This document shows, piece after piece, positions 1 through 14,700 of a stretch of DNA of 64,000 nucleotides. Every line of letters starts with the position of its first letter. Position 1 is the stretch's first letter. A program made the position numbers and the translations under genes. The notes under the pieces are model-generated. The model made no database searches, had not been told where the DNA came from, and saw nothing but the letters and a program-made list of their open reading frames with translations. The stretch comes from Isoperla grammatica (lineage: Eukaryota; Arthropoda; Insecta; Plecoptera; Perlodidae), in the NCBI GenBank assembly GCA_945910005.1, contig OX246743.1, forward strand, positions 16,454,695 to 16,518,694, read 5' to 3'.

Positions 1-783
1 GAAGGCTGTGATCGGCGGAGAATGTAGATAGCGCGCACAGTGCCAATATGGCAGAGAGATAGTATAGAAGGCTGTGATCGGCGGAGAATGTAGATAGCGC
101 GCACAGTGCCAATATGGCCGAGAGATAGTATAGAAGGCTGTGATCGGCGGAGAATGTAGATAGCGAGCACAGTGCCAATATGGCCGAGAGATAGTATAGA
201 AGGCTGTGATCGGCGGAGAATGTAGATAGCGCGCACAGTGCCAATATGGCCGAGAGATAGTATAGAAGGCTGTGATCGGCGGAGAATGTAGATAGCGCGC
301 ACAGTGCCAATATGGCCGAGAGATAGTATAGAAGGCTGTGATCGGCGGAGAATGTAGATAGCGCGCACAGTGCCAATATGGCCGAGAGATAGTATAGAAG
401 GCTGTGATCGGCGGAGAATGTAGATAGCGCGCACAGTGCCAATATGGCCGAGAAATAGTATAGAAGGCTGTGATCGGCGGAGAATGTAGATAGCGCGCAC
501 AGTGCCAATATGGCCGAGAGATAGTATAGAAGGCTGTGATCGGCGGAGAATGTAGATAGCGCGCACAGTGCCAATATGGCCGAGAGATAGTATAGAAGGC
601 TGTGATCGGCGGAGAATGTAGATAGCGCGCACAGTGCCAATATGGCCGAGAAATAGTATAGAAGGCTGTGATCGGCGGAGAATGTAGATAGCGCGCACAG
701 TGCCAATATGGCCGAGAGATAGTATAGAAGGCTGTGATCGGCGGAGAATGTAGATAGCGCGCACAGTGCCAATATGGCCGAGA
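1..783. repeat. 66-bp minisatellite, about 12 copies, cut by window start
   Basis: Tandem copies of a 66-bp unit beginning GAAGGCTGTGATCGGCGGAG recur at 1, 67, 133 and so on, ending near 783 where the sequence becomes single copy. Copies are almost identical; the main variants are GAGAGATAG versus GAGAAATAG and one GCGAGC in place of GCGCGC. The array is open at the left edge, so its true size is unknown. The period is divisible by three, but every forward frame I followed carries TAG or TGA in the unit, so there is no coding case. Confidence 0.97.
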
Positions 784-2733
784 AAAGTGGCCATAAAACG
801 GATTTTAGACGGTTCAATGTTTCGTTCAAGTTTTCTTGAATTCAAGGACAAGAATGAATCGAATAAAGTGGAACATTGTTGCTCGAGCTGGTATACTTTT
901 ACGAAAAATAAATTAACGAAAATTAAATTTGCTCCCGGTGTAATAAATGCTTGATTCCTCCAGCTCAGAAACTCAGAACCCTTTAACCAATCACGTGCCT
1001 TATTCAGTATGTAAACGACCTAAACCATCGGCTACATAGCGCGTAATTGCCTACACGGGTGGAGGAAGTAATTTGACGCACAATTTCACACCCGATTAAT
1101 AAACGAATCATCAATCGAAGCAAAAGTAAGGATGTGCAAAATTGGGCTAGGTTATTCACTTCATGCAACTGCATCTGATACTTCACACAGGTAATTCACG
1201 TTCATACGTTGGTATTAATCATTATACCGAGACTAGATTCTTTTAGGTCGAATGCACAATCATATTTTTGTAATGAATGCGTATTTTATATCGCGGTTAG
1301 TGATTTAAATAGCCATAACGTTATATCACACAGTGTAACGAACGAAAAGCTCAAGTGCTGCGATCTGGCGGCCGTGCACTCGTGTGGGACAACGGCGAAC
1401 TAATGGTTTTAACGACTGTGGCGCTCGAACAAACTAACCGTCGCGCGGCAGCACTTCGAACTAATGACCACCACAACGTACAGAGTTTATTCGCAGCTGT
1501 CTGCGGTGCGGTTCATTTGCAGTTACAAAATAACAGATCCGCGCTACGAACAGACGGTGGGGAAAATTACATTTTCAATAAGAGAACAATAGAATGGTGA
1601 ATGACAAGCATATAAATCTCGAGTTAAATAAAATATGATATGAGATAAATCAATTTTTAAAGGGGCATTGTATTTTTTTAAACGATGTGATTAGGAACGC
1701 GAGATAAAAAGAAATAGTACAGCCAGGGCTAGTAGAAAAAGCGAAGATTGCAGGAAATGTACGAAATTTGTAAGATTCATTATGATTGATTGAATTTCCC
1801 TAAATCTGTAATGAATAAAACGTATACGGGGGGATTAATGATAATAGTTGATGAAAATTGTACGAACACATCCGACGACAATTCGAAACTGTATTTACAA
1901 AAACTATTTCTAAATCATAACCATTAAATATAAAATCCCACATTCAGCGTCTTAATTAGTTACGGACTTTTGATTAGTGTTTAACAAACACCAACAAGTA
2001 TGGAGAGATCAAAAAATGCGCGAGGCGGCGATGTTGTGTACCAGAAAGCCATGTTTGTTTTCTTTCGATGGGAAGCTCATTGTTGAAGAGTTGAATGGCA
2101 TTTTGTTCAACTCTTCTTGAACAGTGGTTTACTACAACTAGTAAAAAAAGCAACATAAAAAACTGACTTGTCGAGTATACATCATTAATCACCAAATAAT
2201 CAATCGACTCGTCCACTCTTTCTGTGGTTTACAATTGCACACATAATCATTTTCGTAAACTTTCTCGGGAAATACAAAACACGTGTCAAAAACATTTGTA
2301 TTATACCACATCTCGTGATAAGCACATTCGTCTTCTGCTAACGGTCGAAATAAAAATATACATTTTGGCTTCTTTAATATGGTCTTTGTGATATCACTTT
2401 AAAATTAGATTGCATACATTCACAAGACCCCCATATCAAAATTTCAAACACATCAAAAGGGTAAAATCCATAAAATTGAAAAAGTTTCCCCACCAATTCA
2501 CCTGTTTTTGGATGAAAAAATGAAAATGGCCATTTATAAAAAATACCTCCCTCTGTTATATAGAAATGAAGAAAGCTTGGCATCGCATGGACTTGCCTCT
2601 CGGCTAGGGTGCGTTAGACCCTATTCTTGTGAGTTACTTCAGACCGTGGACTTGATATCAAGAGCTCTTTGTGCTTCTCTACAGATGCAAACTATCGATT
2701 CACTCGAGATATCGATTACGTCATTATTTGATC
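784..2733. other. Single-copy AT-rich DNA, no recognised gene
   Basis: No open frame above about 100 codons and nothing resembling a known protein, tRNA or transposon end. The only structures noted are a strong hairpin at 2085-2116 and two TATCGAT motifs at about 2693 and 2710, just before the 73-bp array. The last part (2580-2733) is more GC-rich and leads directly into the array, whose first unit differs from the rest. Confidence 0.7.
2085..2116. other. Perfect 11-bp hairpin
   Basis: GAAGAGTTGAA (2085-2095) is perfectly complementary to TTCAACTCTTC (2106-2116) across a 10-nt loop. It is isolated in single-copy DNA and no flanking target duplication is visible. Function unknown; it may be the relic of a small foldback element. 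Confidence 0.6.
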
Positions 2734-5700
2734 GGCTGACGTATAGGCCTACGTTAGCCGCGGCTGATACATTATGGACGAGTATGGAGCGTTTGACGTG
2801 GCCTTGAACGACGGCTGACGTATACGCTAGCCGCGGCTGATACATTATGGACGAGTATGGAGCGTTTGACGTGGCCTTGAACGACGGCTGACGTATACGC
2901 TAGCCGCGGCTGATACATTATGGACGAGTATGGAGCGTTTGACGTGGCCTTGAAGGACGGCTGACGTATACGTTAGTCGCGGCTGATACATTATGGACGA
3001 GTATGGAGCGTTTGACGTGGCCTTGAACGACGGCTGACGTATACGCTAGCCGCGGCTGATACATTATGGACGAGTATGGAGCGTTTGACGTGGCCTTGAA
3101 CGACGGCTGACGTATACGCTAGCCGCGGCTGATACATTATGGACGAGTATGGAGCGTTTGACGTGGCCTTGAAGGACGGCTGACGTATACGCTAGCCGCG
3201 GCTGATACATTATGGACGAGTATGGAGCGTTTGACGTGGCCTTGAAGGACGGCTGACGTATACGCTAGCCGCGGCTGATACATTATGGACGAGTATGGAG
3301 CGTTTGACGTGGCCTTGAACGACGGCTGACGTATACGCTAGCCGCGGCTGATACATTATGGACGAGTATGGAGCGTTTGACGTGGCCTTGAACGACGGCT
3401 GACGTATACGCTAGCCGCGGCTGATACATTATGGACGAGTATGGAGCGTTTGACGTGGCCTTGAACGACGGCTGACGTATACGCTAGCCGCGGCTGATAC
3501 ATTATGGACGAGTATGGAGCGTTTGACGTGGCCTTGAAGGACGGCTGACGTATACGCTAGCCGCGGCTGATACATTATGGACGAGTATGGAGCGTTTGAC
3601 GTGGCCTTGAAGGACGGCTGACGTATACGCTAGCCGCGGCTGATACATTATGGACGAGTATGGAGCGTTTGACGTGGCCTTGAAGGACGGCTGACGTATA
3701 CGCTAGCCGCGGCTGATACATTATGGACGAGTATGGAGCGTTTGACGTGGCCTTGAAGGACGGCTGACGTATACGCTAGCCGCGGCTGATACATTATGGA
3801 CGCGTATGGAGCGTTTGACGTGGCCTTGAAGGACGGCTGACGTATACGCTAGCCGCGGCTGATACATTATGGACGAGTATGGAGCGTTTGACGTGGCCTT
3901 GAAGGACGGCTGACGTATACGCTAGCCGCGGCTGATACATTATGGACGCGTATGGAGCGTTTGACGTGGCCTTGAAGGACGGCTGACGTATACGCTAGCC
4001 GCGGCTGATACATTATGGACGCGTATGGAGCGTTTGACGTGGCCTTGAAGGACGGCTGACGTATACGCTAGCCGCGGCTGATACATTATGGACGAGTATG
4101 GAGCGTTTGACGTGGCCTTGAAGGACGGCTGACGTATACGCTAGCCGCGGCTGATACATTATGGACGAGTATGGAGCGTTTGACGTGGCCTTGAACGACG
4201 GCTGACGTATACGCTAGCCGCGGCTGATACATTATGGACGAGTATGGAGCGTTTGACGTGGCCTTGAAGGACGGCTGACGTATACGCTAGCCGCGGCTGA
4301 TACATTATGGACGAGTATGGAGCGTTTGACGTGGCCTTGAAGGACGGCTGACGTATACGCTAGCCGCGGCTGATACATTATGGACGAGTATGGAGCGTTT
4401 GACGTGGCCTTGAAGGACGGCTGACGTATACGCTAGCCGCGGCTGATACATTATGGACGAGTATGGAGCGTTTGACGTGGCCTTGAAGGACGGCTGACGT
4501 ATACGCTAGCCGCGGCTGATACATTATGGACGCGTATGGAGCGTTTGACGTGGCCTTGAAGGACGGCTGACGTATACGCTAGCCGCGGCTGATACATTAT
4601 GGACGAGTATGGAGCGTTTGACGTGGCCTTGAAGGACGGCTGACGTATACGCTAGCCGCGGCTGATACATTATGGACGCGTATGGAGCGTTTGACGTGGC
4701 CTTGAAGGACGGCTGACGTATACGCTAGCCGCGGCTGATACATTATGGACGCGTATGGAGCGTTTGACGTGGCCTTGAAGGACGGCTGACGTATACGCTA
4801 GCCGCGGCTGATACATTATGGACGAGTATGGAGCGTTTGACGTGGCCTTGAAGGACGGCTGACGTATACGCTAGCCGCGGCTGATACATTATGGACGAGT
4901 ATGGAGCGTTTGACGTGGCCTTGAACGACGGCTGACGTATACGCTAGCCGCGGCTGATACATTATGGACGAGTATGGAGCGTTTGACGTGGCCTTGAAGG
5001 ACGGCTGACGTATACGCTAGCCGCGGCTGATACATTATGGACGAGTATGGAGCGTTTGACGTGGCCTTGAAGGACGGCTGACGTATACGCTAGCCGCGGC
5101 TGATACATTATGGACGCGTATGGAGCGTTTGACGTGGCCTTGAAGGACGGCTGACGTATACGCTAGCCGCGGCTGATACATTATGGACGAGTATGGAGCG
5201 TTTGACGTGGCCTTGAACGACGGCTGACGTATACGCTAGCCGCGGCTGATACATTATGGACGAGTATGGAGCGTTTGACGTGGCCTTGAACGACGGCTGA
5301 CGTATACGCTAGCCGCGGCTGATACATTATGGACGAGTATGGAGCGTTTGACGTGGCCTTGAACGACGGCTGACGTATACGCTAGCCGCGGCTGATACAT
5401 TATGGACGAGTATGGAGCGTTTGACGTGGCCTTGAACGACGGCTGACGTATACGCTAGCCGCGGCTGATACATTATGGACGAGTATGGAGCGTTTGACGT
5501 GGCCTTGAACGACGGCTGACGTATACGCTAGCCGCGGCTGATACATTATGGACGAGTATGGAGCGTTTGACGTGGCCTTGAAGGACGGCTGACGTATACG
5601 CTAGCCGCGGCTGATACATTATGGACGAGTATGGAGCGTTTGACGTGGCCTTGAAGGACGGCTGACGTATACGCTAGCCGCGGCTGATACATTATGGACG

Positions 5701-8700
5701 CGTATGGAGCGTTTGACGTGGCCTTGAAGGACGGCTGACGTATACGCTAGCCGCGGCTGATACATTATGGACGAGTATGGAGCGTTTGACGTGGCCTTGA
5801 ACGACGGCTGACGTATACGCTAGCCGCGGCTGATACATTATGGACGAGTATGGAGCGTTTGACGTGGCCTTGAACGACGGCTGACGTATACGCTAGCCGC
5901 GGCTGATACATTATGGACGAGTATGGAGCGTTTGACGTGGCCTTGAAGGACGGCTGACGTATACGCTAGCCGCGGCTGATACATTATGGACGCGTATGGA
6001 GCGTTTGACGTGGCCTTGAAGGACGGCTGACGTATACGCTAGCCGCGGCTGATACATTATGGACGAGTATGGAGCGTTTGACGTGGCCTTGAACGACGGC
6101 TGACATTATGGACGAGTATGGAGCGTTTGACGTGGCCTTGAAGGACGGCTGACGTATACGCTAGCCGCGGCTGATACATTATGGACGAGTATGGAGCGTT
6201 TGACGTGGCCTTGAACGACGGCTGACGTATACGCTAGCCGCGGCTGATACATTATGGACGAGTATGGAGCGTTTGACGTGGCCTTGAACGACGGCTGACG
6301 TATACGCTAGCCGCGGCTGATACATTATGGACGAGTATGGAGCGTTTGACGTGGCCTTGAAGGACGGCTGACGTATACGCTAGCCGCGGCTGATACATTA
6401 TGGACGCGTATGGAGCGTTTGACGTGGCCTTGAAGGACGGCTGACGTATACGCTAGCCGCGGCTGATACATTATGGACGAGTATGGAGCGTTTGACGTGG
6501 CCTTGAACGACGGCTGACGTATACGCTAGCCGCGGCTGATACATTATGGACGAGTATGGAGCGTTTGACGTGGCCTTGAACGACGGCTGACGTATACGCT
6601 AGCCGCGGCTGATACATTATGGACGAGTATGGAGCGTTTGACGTGGCCTTGAAGGACGGCTGACGTATACGCTAGCCGCGGCTGATACATTATGGACGAG
6701 TATGGAGCGTTTGACGTGGCCTTGAACGACGGCTGACGTATACGCTAGCCGCGGCTGATACATTATGGACGAGTATGGAGCGTTTGACGTGGCCTTGAAG
6801 GACGGCTGACGTATACGCTAGCCGCGGCTGATACATTATGGACGAGTATGGAGCGTTTGACGTGGCCTTGAACGACGGCTGACGTATACGCTAGCCGCGG
6901 CTGATACATTATGGACGAGTATGGAGCGTTTGACGTGGCCTTGAAGGACGGCTGACGTATACGCTAGCCGCGGCTGATACATTATGGACGAGTATGGAGC
7001 GTTTGACGTGGCCTTGAAGGACGGCTGACGTATACGCTAGCCGCGGCTGATACATTATGGACGAGTATGGAGCGTTTGACGTGGCCTTGAAGGACGGCTG
7101 ACGTATACGCTAGCCGCGGCTGATACATTATGGACGAGTATGGAGCGTTTGACGTGGCCTTGAACGACGGCTGACGTATACGCTAGCCGCGGCTGATACA
7201 TTATGGACGAGTATGGAGCGTTTGACGTGGCCTTGAACGACGGCTGACGTATACGCTAGCCGCGGCTGATACATTATGGACGAGTATGGAGCGTTTGACG
7301 TGGCCTTGAACGACGGCTGACGTATACGCTAGCCGCGGCTGATACATTATGGACGCGTATGGAGCGTTTGACGTGGCCTTGAAGGACGGCTGACGTATAC
7401 GCTAGCCGCGGCTGATACATTATGGACGAGTATGGAGCGTTTGACGTGGCCTTGAACGACGGCTGACGTATACGCTAGCCGCGGCTGATACATTATGGAC
7501 GAGTATGGAGCGTTTGACGTGGCCTTGAAGGACGGCTGACGTATACGCTAGCCGCGGCTGATACATTATGGACGCGTATGGAGCGTTTGACGTGGCCTTG
7601 AAGGACGGCTGACGTATACGCTAGCCGCGGCTGATACATTATGGACGAGTATGGAGCGTTTGACGTGGCCTTGAAGGACGGCTGACGTATACGCTAGCCG
7701 CGGCTGATACATTATGGACGCGTATGGAGCGTTTGACGTGGCCTTGAAGGACGGCTGACGTATACGCTAGCCGCGGCTGATACATTATGGACGAGTATGG
7801 AGCGTTTGACGTGGCCTTGAACGACGGCTGACGTATACGCTAGCCGCGGCTGATACATTATGGACGAGTATGGAGCGTTTGACGTGGCCTTGAACGACGG
7901 CTGACGTATACGCTAGCCGCGGCTGATACATTATGGACGAGTATGGAGCGTTTGACGTGGCCTTGAAGGACGGCTGACGTATACGCTAGCCGCGGCTGAT
8001 ACATTATGGACGAGTATGGAGCGTTTGACGTGGCCTTGAAGGACGGCTGACGTATACGCTAGCCGCGGCTGATACATTATGGACGAGTATGGAGCGTTTG
8101 ACGTGGCCTTGAAGGACGGCTGACGTATACGCTAGCCGCGGCTGATACATTATGGACGAGTATGGAGCGTTTGACGTGGCCTTGAAGGACGGCTGACGTA
8201 TACGCTAGCCGCGGCTGATACATTATGGACGAGTATGGAGCGTTTGACGTGGCCTTGAACGACGGCTGACGTATACGCTAGCCGCGGCTGATACATTATG
8301 GACGAGTATGGAGCGTTTGACGTGGCCTTGTACGACGGCTGACGTATACGCTAGCCGCGGCTGATACATTATGGACGAGTATGGAGCGTTTGACGTGGCC
8401 TTGAAGGACGGCTGACGTATACGCTAGCCGCGGCTGATACATTATGGACGAGTATGGAGCGTTTGACGTGGCCTTGAACGACGGCTGACGTATACGCTAG
8501 CCGCGGCTGATACATTATGGACGAGTATGGAGCGTTTGACGTGGCCTTGAACGACGGCTGACGTATACGCTAGCCGCGGCTGATACATTATGGACGCGTA
8601 TGGAGCGTTTGACGTGGCCTTGAAGGACGGCTGACGTATACGCTAGCCGCGGCTGATACATTATGGACGAGTATGGAGCGTTTGACGTGGCCTTGAACGA

Positions 8701-11700
8701 CGGCTGACGTATACGCTAGCCGCGGCTGATACATTATGGACGAGTATGGAGCGTTTGACGTGGCCTTGAACGACGGCTGACGTATACGCTAGCCGCGGCT
8801 GATACATTATGGACGAGTATGGAGCGTTTGACGTGGCCTTGAAGGACGGCTGACGTATACGCTAGCCGCGGCTGATACATTATGGACGAGTATGGAGCGT
8901 TTGACGTGGCCTTGAACGACGGCTGACGTATACGCTAGCCGCGGCTGATACATTATGGACGAGTATGGAGCGTTTGACGTGGCCTTGAACGACGGCTGAC
9001 GTATACGCTAGCCGCGGCTGATACATTATGGACGAGTATGGAGCGTTTGACGTGGCCTTGAACGACGGCTGACGTATACGCTAGCCGCGGCTGATACATT
9101 ATGGACGCGTATGGAGCGTTTGACGTGGCCTTGAACGACGGCTGACGTATACGCTAGCCGCAGCTGATACATTATGGACGAGTATGGAGCGTTTGACGTG
9201 GCCTTGAACGACGGCTGACGTATACGCTAGCCGCGGCTGATACATTATGGACGAGTATGGAGCGTTTGACGTGGCCTTGAACGACGGCTGACGTATACGC
9301 TAGCCGCGGCTGATACATTATGGGCGAGTATGGAGCGTTTGACGTGGCCTTGAACGACGGCTGACGTATACGCTAGCCGCGGCTGATACATTATGGACGA
9401 GTATGGAGCGTTTGACGTGGCCTTGAACGACGGCTGACGTATACGCTAGCCGCGGCTGATACATTATGGACGAGTATGGAGCGTTTGACGTGGCCTTGAA
9501 CGACGGCTGACGTATACGCTAGCCGCGGCTGATACATTATGGACGAGTATGGAGCGTTTGACGTGGCCTTGAAGGACGGCTGACGTATACGCTAGCCGCG
9601 GCTGATACATTATGGACGAGTATGGAGCGTTTGACGTGGCCTTGAAGGACGGCTGACGTATACGCTAGCCGCGGCTGATACATTATGGACGAGTATGGAG
9701 CGTTTGACGTGGCCTTGAAGGACGGCTGACGTATACGCTAGCCGCGGCTGATACATTATGGACGAGTATGGAGCGTTTGACGTGGCCTTGAACGACGGCT
9801 GACGTATACGCTAGCCGCGGCTGATACATTATGGACGAGTATGGAGCGTTTGACGTGGCCTTGAACGACGGCTGACGTATACGCTAGCCGCGGCTGATAC
9901 ATTATGGACGAGTATGGAGCGTTTGACGTGGCCTTGAACGACGGCTGACGTATACGCTAGCCGCGGCTGATACATTATGGACGAGTATGGAGCGTTTGAC
10001 GTGGCCTTGAAGGACGGCTGACGTATACGCTAGCCGCGGCTGATACATTATGGACGAGTATGGAGCGTTTGACGTGGCCTTGAAGGACGGCTGACGTATA
10101 CGCTAGCCGCGGCTGATACATTATGGACGAGTATGGAGCGTTTGACGTGGCCTTGAACGACGGCTGACGTATACGCTAGCCGCGGCTGATACATTATGGA
10201 CGAGTATGGAGCGTTTGACGTGGCCTTGAACGACGGCTGACGTATACGCTAGCCGCGGCTGATACATTATGGACGAGTATGGAGCGTTTGACGTGGCCTT
10301 GAAGGACGGCTGACGTATACGCTAGCCGCGGCTGATACATTATGGACGAGTATGGAGCGTTTGACGTGGCCTTGAACGACGGCTGACGTATACGCTAGCC
10401 GCGGCTGATACATTATGGACGAGTATGGAGCGTTTGACGTGGCCTTGAAGGACGGCTGACGTATACGCTAGCCGCGGCTGATACATTATGGACGAGTATG
10501 GAGCGTTTGACGTGGCCTTGAACGACGGCTGACGTATACGCTAGCCGCGGCTGATACATTATGGACGAGTATGGAGCGTTTGACGTGGCCTTGAAGGACG
10601 GCTGACGTATACGCTAGCCGCGGCTGATACATTATGGACGAGTATGGAGCGTTTGACGTGGCCTTGAACGACGGCTGACGTATACGCTAGCCGCGGCTGA
10701 TACATTATGGACGAGTATGGAGCGTTTGACGTGGCCTTGAACGACGGCTGACGTATACGCTAGCCGCGGCTGATACATTATGGACGAGTATGGAGCGTTT
10801 GACGTGGCCTTGAACGACGGCTGACGTATACGCTAGCCGCGGCTGATACATTATGGACGAGTATGGAGCGTTTGACGTGGCCTTGAACGACGGCTGACGT
10901 ATACGCTAGCCGCGGCTGATACATTATGGACGAGTATGGAGCGTTTGACGTGGCCTTGAAGGACGGCTGACGTATACGCTAGCCGCGGCTGATACATTAT
11001 GGACGAGTATGGAGCGTTTGACGTGGCCTTGAAGGACGGCTGACGTATACGCTAGCCGCGGCTGATACATTATGGACGAGTATGGAGCGTTTGACGTGGC
11101 CTTGAACGACGGCTGACGTATACGCTAGCCGCGGCTGATACATTATGGACGAGTATGGAGCGTTTGACGTGGCCTTGAAGGACGGCTGACGTATACGCTA
11201 GCCGCGGCTGATACATTATGGACGAGTATGGAGCGTTTGACGTGGCCTTGAACGACGGCTGACGTATACGCTAGCCGCGGCTGATACATTATGGACGAGT
11301 ATGGAGCGTTTGACGTGGCCTTGAACGACGGCTGACGTATACGCTAGCCGCGGCTGATACATTATGGACGAGTATGGAGCGTTTGACGTGGCCTTGAAGG
11401 ACGGCTGACGTATACGCTAGCCGCGGCTGATACATTATGGACGAGTATGGAGCGTTTGACGTGGCCTTGAACGACGGCTGACGTATACGCTAGCCGCGGC
11501 TGATACATTATGGACGAGTATGGAGCGTTTGACGTGGCCTTGAACGACGGCTGACGTATACGCTAGCCGCGGCTGATACATTATGGACGAGTATGGAGCG
11601 TTTGACGTGGCCTTGAAGGACGGCTGACGTATACGCTAGCCGCGGCTGATACATTATGGACGAGTATGGAGCGTTTGACGTGGCCTTGAAGGACGGCTGA

Positions 11701-14700
11701 CGTATACGCTAGCCGCGGCTGATACATTATGGACGAGTATGGAGCGTTTGACGTGGCCTTGAACGACGGCTGACGTATACGCTAGCCGCGGCTGATACAT
11801 TATGGACGAGTATGGAGCGTTTGACGTGGCCTTGAACGACGGCTGACGTATACGCTAGCCGCGGCTGATACATTATGGACGAGTATGGAGCGTTTGACGT
11901 GGCCTTGAACGACGGCTGACGTATACGCTAGCCGCGGCTGATACATTATGGACGAGTATGGAGCGTTTGACGTGGCCTTGAACGACGGCTGACGTATACG
12001 CTAGCCGCGGCTGATACATTATGGACGAGTATGGAGCGTTTGACGTGGCCTTGAAGGACGGCTGACGTATACGCTAGCCGCGGCTGATACATTATGGACG
12101 AGTATGGAGCGTTTGACGTGGCCTTGAAGGACGGCTGACGTATACGCTAGCCGCGGCTGATACATTATGGACGAGTATGGAGCGTTTGACGTGGCCTTGA
12201 AGGACGGCTGACGTATACGCTAGCCGCGGCTGATACATTATGGACGAGTATGGAGCGTTTGACGTGGCCTTGAACGACGGCTGACGTATACGCTAGCCGC
12301 GGCTGATACATTATGGACGAGTATGGAGCGTTTGACGTGGCCTTGAACGACGGCTGACGTATACGCTAGCCGCGGCTGATACATTATGGACGAGTATGGA
12401 GCGTTTGACGTGGCCTTGAACGACGGCTGACGTATACGCTAGCCGCGGCTGATACATTATGGACGAGTATGGAGCGTTTGACGTGGCCTTGAAGGACGGC
12501 TGACGTATACGCTAGCCGCGGCTGATACATTATGGACGAGTATGGAGCGTTTGACGTGGCCTTGAAGGACGGCTGACGTATACGCTAGCCGCGGCTGATA
12601 CATTATGGACGAGTATGGAGCGTTTGACGTGGCCTTGAACGACGGCTGACGTATACGCTAGCCGCGGCTGATACATTATGGACGAGTATGGAGCGTTTGA
12701 CGTGGCCTTGAACGACGGCTGACGTATACGCTAGCCGCGGCTGATACATTATGGACGAGTATGGAGCGTTTGACGTGGCCTTGAACGACGGCTGACGTAT
12801 ACGCTAGCCGCGGCTGATACATTATGGACGAGTATGGAGCGTTTGACGTGGCCTTGAACGACGGCTGACGTATACGCTAGCCGCGGCTGATACATTATGG
12901 ACGAGTATGGAGCGTTTGACGTGGCCTTGAAGGACGGCTGACGTATACGCTAGCCGCGGCTGATACATTATGGACGAGTATGGAGCGTTTGACGTGGCCT
13001 TGAAGGACGGCTGACGTATACGCTAGCCGCGGCTGATACATTATGGACGAGTATGGAGCGTTTGACGTGGCCTTGAAGGACGGCTGACGTATACGCTAGC
13101 CGCGGCTGATACATTATGGACGAGTATGGAGCGTTTGACGTGGCCTTGAACGACGGCTGACGTATACGCTAGCCGCGGCTGATACATTATGGACGAGTAT
13201 GGAGCGTTTGACGTGGCCTTGAACGACGGCTGACGTATACGCTAGCCGCGGCTGATACATTATGGACGAGTATGGAGCGTTTGACGTGGCCTTGAACGAC
13301 GGCTGACGTATACGCTAGCCGCGGCTGATACATTATGGACGAGTATGGAGCGTTTGACGTGGCCTTGAAGGACGGCTGACGTATACGCTAGCCGCGGCTG
13401 ATACATTATGGACGAGTATGGAGCGTTTGACGTGGCCTTGAACGACGGCTGACGTATACGCTAGCCGCGGCTGATACATTATGGACGAGTATGGAGCGTT
13501 TGACGTGGCCTTGAAGGACGGCTGACGTATACGCTAGCCGCGGCTGATACATTATGGACGAGTATGGAGCGTTTGACGTGGCCTTGAACGACGGCTGACG
13601 TATACGCTAGCCGCGGCTGATACATTATGGACGAGTATGGAGCGTTTGACGTGGCCTTGAAGGACGGCTGACGTATACGCTAGCCGCGGCTGATACATTA
13701 TGGACGAGTATGGAGCGTTTGACGTGGCCTTGAACGACGGCTGACGTATACGCTAGCCGCGGCTGATACATTATGGACGAGTATGGAGCGTTTGACGTGG
13801 CCTTGAAGGACGGCTGACGTATACGCTAGCCGCGGCTGATACATTATGGACGAGTATGGAGCGTTTGACGTGGCCTTGAAGGACGGCTGACGTATACGCT
13901 AGCCGCGGCTGATACATTATGGACGAGTATGGAGCGTTTGACGTGGCCTTGAACGACGGCTGACGTATACGCTAGCCGCGGCTGATACATTATGGACGAG
14001 TATGGAGCGTTTGACGTGGCCTTGAACGACGGCTGACGTATACGCTAGCCGCGGCTGATACATTATGGACGAGTATGGAGCGTTTGACGTGGCCTTGAAG
14101 GACGGCTGACGTATACGCTAGCCGCAGCTGATACATTATGGACGAGTATGGAGCGTTTGACGTGGCCTTGAACGACGGCTGACGTATACGCTAGCCGCGG
14201 CTGATACATTATGGACGAGTATGGAGCGTTTGACGTGGCCTTGAACGACGGCTGACGTATACGCTAGCCGCGGCTGATACATTATGGACGAGTATGGAGC
14301 GTTTGACGTGGCCTTGAAGGACGGCTGACGTATACGCTAGCCGCGGCTGATACATTATGGACGAGTATGGAGCGTTTGACGTGGCCTTGAACGACGGCTG
14401 ACGTATACGCTAGCCGCGGCTGATACATTATGGACGAGTATGGAGCGTTTGACGTGGCCTTGAAGGACGGCTGACGTATACGCTAGCCGCGGCTGATACA
14501 TTATGGACGAGTATGGAGCGTTTGACGTGGCCTTGAAGGACGGCTGACGTATACGCTAGCCGCGGCTGATACATTATGGACGAGTATGGAGCGTTTGACG
14601 TGGCCTTGAAGGACGGCTGACGTATACGCTAGCCGCGGCTGATACATTATGGACGAGTATGGAGCGTTTGACGTGGCCTTGAAGGACGGCTGACGTATAC

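Noticed and set aside
1355..1600. 81-codon plus-strand frame in single-copy DNA
   Set aside because: No recognisable motif, no supporting context, and length within chance expectation.
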